Under the pieces are notes generated by a model. The model was not told where the DNA came from. It did no database searches and saw only the letters and a list, made by a program, of their open reading frames with translations. The translations under genes were made by a program, and so were the position numbers. From Chloroflexota bacterium (lineage in GTDB: Bacteria; Chloroflexota; Limnocylindria; Limnocylindrales; CSP1-4), in NCBI GenBank assembly GCA_021802185.1, contig JAKAAV010000076.1, forward strand, positions 1 through 8,312: DNA of 8,312 nucleotides, read 5' to 3'. Shown piece by piece: positions 5,877 to 8,312 of this stretch; the stretch's first letter is position 1, and every line of letters starts with the position of its first letter.

Positions 5877-8312
5877 ATGACCCTGCTCACAGAGAACGCC
5901 GGCCGGCAGCAGACGGCGACGGCGGCTGAGACGGCGACGGCGGCGGCCGACCTGCTCGCATACGGCCGCAACCCGCTCGACGCGATCTTCAACCCGAGCA
6001 CGATCGCCGTCATCGGCGCGACCGAGAAGGCGGGCAGCGTCGGCCGGACGGTGCTCTGGAATCTGATCTCGAGCCCCTTCGGCGGCACCGTCTTTCCCGT
6101 CAACCCGAAGCGTCCGAACGTCCTCGGGCTGAAGGCCTACCCGTCGCTCGCCGACGTGCCCGACCCCGTCGAGCTCGCGGTCATCGTCACCCCTCCCCCG
6201 ACGATCCCCGCTGTGATGGACGAGTGCGTCGCGGCCGGCGTGAAGGGCGCGATCATCATCTCCGCGGGGTTCAAGGAGATCGGCCCGGAGGGCGAGAAGC
6301 TCGAGCGCCAGGTCTTGGAGCGCGCGCGGCGCGGCGGCATCCGGATCGTCGGCCCCAACTGCCTCGGCGTCATGAACCCCGTGAACGGCCTCAACGCGAC
6401 GTTCGCGTCGGCGATGGCCCGGCCCGGTTCCGTCGGGCTGATCAGCCAGAGCGGCGCGCTGCTCACCGCGATCTTTGACTGGAGCCTTCGCGAGAGGGTC
6501 GGGTTCAGCTCCGTCGTCTCACTGGGCTCCATGCTCGACATCGGCTGGGGCGACATCATCTACCACCTCGGCGACGACTCGAACACCAACAGCATCGTCA
6601 TCTACATGGAGACCGTGGGCGACGCCCGCGCGTTCCTGTCGGCCGCCCGCGAGGTCGCGCTCACGAAGCCGATCATCGTGATCAAGCCCGGCCGGACCGC
6701 CCAGGCGGCGAAGGCCGCGGCATCGCACACCGGATCCCTGACCGGCAGCGACGAGGTGCTCGACGCGGCGTTCCGGCGCGTCGGGGTGCTCCGCGTGGAC
6801 ACCATCGAGGACCTCTTCTACATGTCGGAGGTGCTCGCAAAGCAGCCGCGACCGCGCGGCAGGCGGCTGACGATCCTGACGAACGCCGGCGGACCCGGCG
6901 TGCTCGCGACCGACGCGCTCGTGAGCGGCGGCGGCCAGCTGACCGACCTCGCCCCCGAGGCGGTCGAGGCCTTCAACGGCATCCTGCCTTCGGTCTGGAG
7001 CCACAACAACCCGGTCGACATCATCGGCGACGCTCCGCCGGAGCGATATGCCGCGGCCCTCGAGGTCGCCGCGAACGACCCGAACTCCGACGGCCTGCTG
7101 GTGGTCCTGACGCCGCAGGCGATGACCGACCCGACCCGGACGGCCGAGCTCCTCGCCCCCTTCGCGACGAAGACGGGCAAGCCGGTGCTGGCGAGCTGGA
7201 TGGGTGGGGACGACGTGGAGCCGGGCGCACAGATCCTGCGCGACGCCGGCATCCCGACGTTCCCGTATCCCGACACGGCCGCCCAGATGTTCAACTTCAT
7301 GTGGCGGTTCAGCGACAACCTGCGGTCGCTGTACGAGACGCCGGTGCTGGCCGACGACGAGGCGAGCGCGGTGAACCGCATGGCCGCGAGCCAGGTCATC
7401 GAGGCGGCGCGCGCGGAGAAGCGGACGCTGCTCACCGAGTTCGAGTCGAAGCAGGTGCTCTCCGGCTACGGGATCCCGATCACCGAGACGCGGATCGCGC
7501 AGACGCAGGACGCGGCCGTCGAGGCCGCCGAGGCGATCGGCTACCCGGTCGTCGTGAAGCTGTACTCGCACACGATCACGCACAAGACCGATGTCGGGGG
7601 CGTCCAGCTCAACCTCGTCGACGCCCGGGCCGTCCGCGACGCATACCGCACGATCGAGACGGCGGTGCGCGAGCGCCGCGGCGCCGGGCACTTCGAGGGC
7701 GTCACCGTCCAGCCGATGATCAACTACACCGGCTACGAGCTCATCCTGGGGAGCAGCGTCGACCCGCAGTTCGGCCCCGTCCTGCTGTTCGGCATGGGCG
7801 GCCAGCTCGTCGAGCTGTTCCGCGACCGCGCGCTCGGGCTGCCGCCGCTGAACACGACGCTCGCCCGCAGGATGATCGAGCGGACGAAGATCGCCGGCGC
7901 GTTCGAGGGCATCCGCGGGCGCCAGCCGATCGACCAGGCGGCACTCGAGCAGCTCCTCGTCCGATTCAGCCAGCTCGTTGCCGAGCAGCGCTGGATCAGG
8001 GAGATCGACATCAACCCGCTGCTGGCGTCGCCCGAGCGGCTCATCGCGCTCGACGCACGCGTCGTGCTGCACGACCCCGGCCTCGCCGACGACGAGCTGC
8101 CCCGGCTCGCGATCCGGCCGTATCCGGGGCAGTACGCCGGGGCGTGGACGTCGAGCGACGGGACCGTGTTCGACGTCCGGCCGATACGGCCGGAGGACGA
8201 GCCGCTGATGGTTCGCTTCCACGAGTCGCTGTCGGACCGGACGGTGCGCGAACGATACCTGGCCGATCTCGGGCTCTCGGAACGCACGGCACACGAACGC
8301 CTGGTGCGGGTC
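5877..8312 (+). CDS. NDP-forming acyl-CoA synthetase (acetate--CoA ligase type) fused to a GNAT domain, 3' partial
   Basis: From the ATG at 5877 the frame stays open for 812 codons to the window edge. An N-terminal Thr/Ala-rich leader (about 1-28) precedes a CoA-binding Rossmann domain (about 33-165: [31 protein letters not shown]). Next comes a succinyl-CoA-ligase-like domain (about 180-320) with [11 protein letters not shown] and SHTGSLTG. His284 there is the expected phosphohistidine. A beta-subunit-like ATP-grasp region (about 514-740) has [21 protein letters not shown] (His569), [17 protein letters not shown] and EIDINPLLA (709-717). From about 766, [20 protein letters not shown] starts a GNAT acetyltransferase domain cut by the window. 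The ligase part would interconvert acyl-CoA, ADP and phosphate with acid, ATP and CoA. The domain order resembles Pat/PatZ (YfiQ) lysine acetyltransferases, but the active-site His is present here, so ligase activity may be kept. The exact substrate is unknown. Confidence 0.92.
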   Translation, partial: MTLLTENAGRQQTATAAETATAAADLLAYGRNPLDAIFNPSTIAVIGATEKAGSVGRTVLWNLISSPFGGTVFPVNPKRPNVLGLKAYPSLADVPDPVELAVIVTPPPTIPAVMDECVAAGVKGAIIISAGFKEIGPEGEKLERQVLERARRGGIRIVGPNCLGVMNPVNGLNATFASAMARPGSVGLISQSGALLTAIFDWSLRERVGFSSVVSLGSMLDIGWGDIIYHLGDDSNTNSIVIYMETVGDARAFLSAAREVALTKPIIVIKPGRTAQAAKAAASHTGSLTGSDEVLDAAFRRVGVLRVDTIEDLFYMSEVLAKQPRPRGRRLTILTNAGGPGVLATDALVSGGGQLTDLAPEAVEAFNGILPSVWSHNNPVDIIGDAPPERYAAALEVAANDPNSDGLLVVLTPQAMTDPTRTAELLAPFATKTGKPVLASWMGGDDVEPGAQILRDAGIPTFPYPDTAAQMFNFMWRFSDNLRSLYETPVLADDEASAVNRMAASQVIEAARAEKRTLLTEFESKQVLSGYGIPITETRIAQTQDAAVEAAEAIGYPVVVKLYSHTITHKTDVGGVQLNLVDARAVRDAYRTIETAVRERRGAGHFEGVTVQPMINYTGYELILGSSVDPQFGPVLLFGMGGQLVELFRDRALGLPPLNTTLARRMIERTKIAGAFEGIRGRQPIDQAALEQLLVRFSQLVAEQRWIREIDINPLLASPERLIALDARVVLHDPGLADDELPRLAIRPYPGQYAGAWTSSDGTVFDVRPIRPEDEPLMVRFHESLSDRTVRERYLADLGLSERTAHERLVRV
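5911..5944. repeat. 16-bp direct repeats, 18-bp period, in the synthetase leader
   Basis: AGACGGCGACGGCGGC occurs at 5911-5926 and 5929-5944. It encodes a [12 protein letters not shown] duplication in the N-terminal leader before the CoA-binding domain. Confidence 0.75.

Noticed and set aside
5857..5880. Seven-codon reading frame overlapping the synthetase ATG by ATGA
   Set aside because: A leader peptide coupled to the downstream gene is possible, but the frame is short enough to be chance and its ATG has no good ribosome binding site; its codons contain the Shine-Dalgarno sequence of the main gene.
6519..8294. 591-codon minus-strand open frame
   Set aside because: It lies antisense to the synthetase gene, whose forward frame has clear ligase motifs. 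The minus-strand translation is Arg/Asp/Val/Leu-rich with no recognisable domain, as expected from a shadow in GC-rich coding DNA.

Overview
The window is GC-rich (by eye about 70% or more, with strong G/C at third codon positions) and almost fully coding. It carries five complete or near-complete forward genes plus the 5' end of a divergent gene. Gene types, GC richness and GTG/ATG starts with GAGGAG-type ribosome binding sites suggest a GC-rich Gram-positive-like lineage, for example Chloroflexota (Limnocylindria-like) or a deep actinobacterial class such as Thermoleophilia. This assignment is inference only; there is no rRNA or marker gene to fix it.

Layout. (1) 1-123, minus strand: N-terminus of a probable FGGY-family sugar kinase, running off the left edge. 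(2) 124-201: short divergent intergenic region. (3) 202-1353: AI-2E-family multi-pass membrane protein. (4) 1363-2226: SppA-type S49 serine protease lacking any membrane anchor, 9 bp downstream and in the same reading frame as (3). (5) 2227-2439: intergenic region with two GC-rich hairpins. (6) 2440-5100: FtsH-type AAA+ zinc protease with an unusually long low-complexity extracytoplasmic insert and a basic, repeat-bearing C-terminal tail. (7) 5137-5622 plus stop: DUF1992 (DNAJC28-like) protein. (8) 5626-5876: intergenic region opening with a strong two-part hairpin. (9) 5877 to the right edge: fused alpha/beta NDP-forming acyl-CoA synthetase whose C-terminus starts a GNAT acetyltransferase domain, cut by the window end.

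Function. Genes 3-7 look like a membrane and protein quality-control neighbourhood: a membrane transporter-like protein, a Ser/Lys peptidase, a membrane-anchored ATP-dependent protease and a small chaperone-associated-type protein. The last gene belongs to acyl-CoA/acetate metabolism and possibly protein acylation control. The families are mostly housekeeping and I see no CRISPR array, phage, IS element, toxin system or RNA gene. The most unusual points are the anchorless SppA separated from the membrane protein by one in-frame stop codon, the rebuilt ends of FtsH, and short in-frame tandem duplications in the disordered ends or linkers of most genes here.
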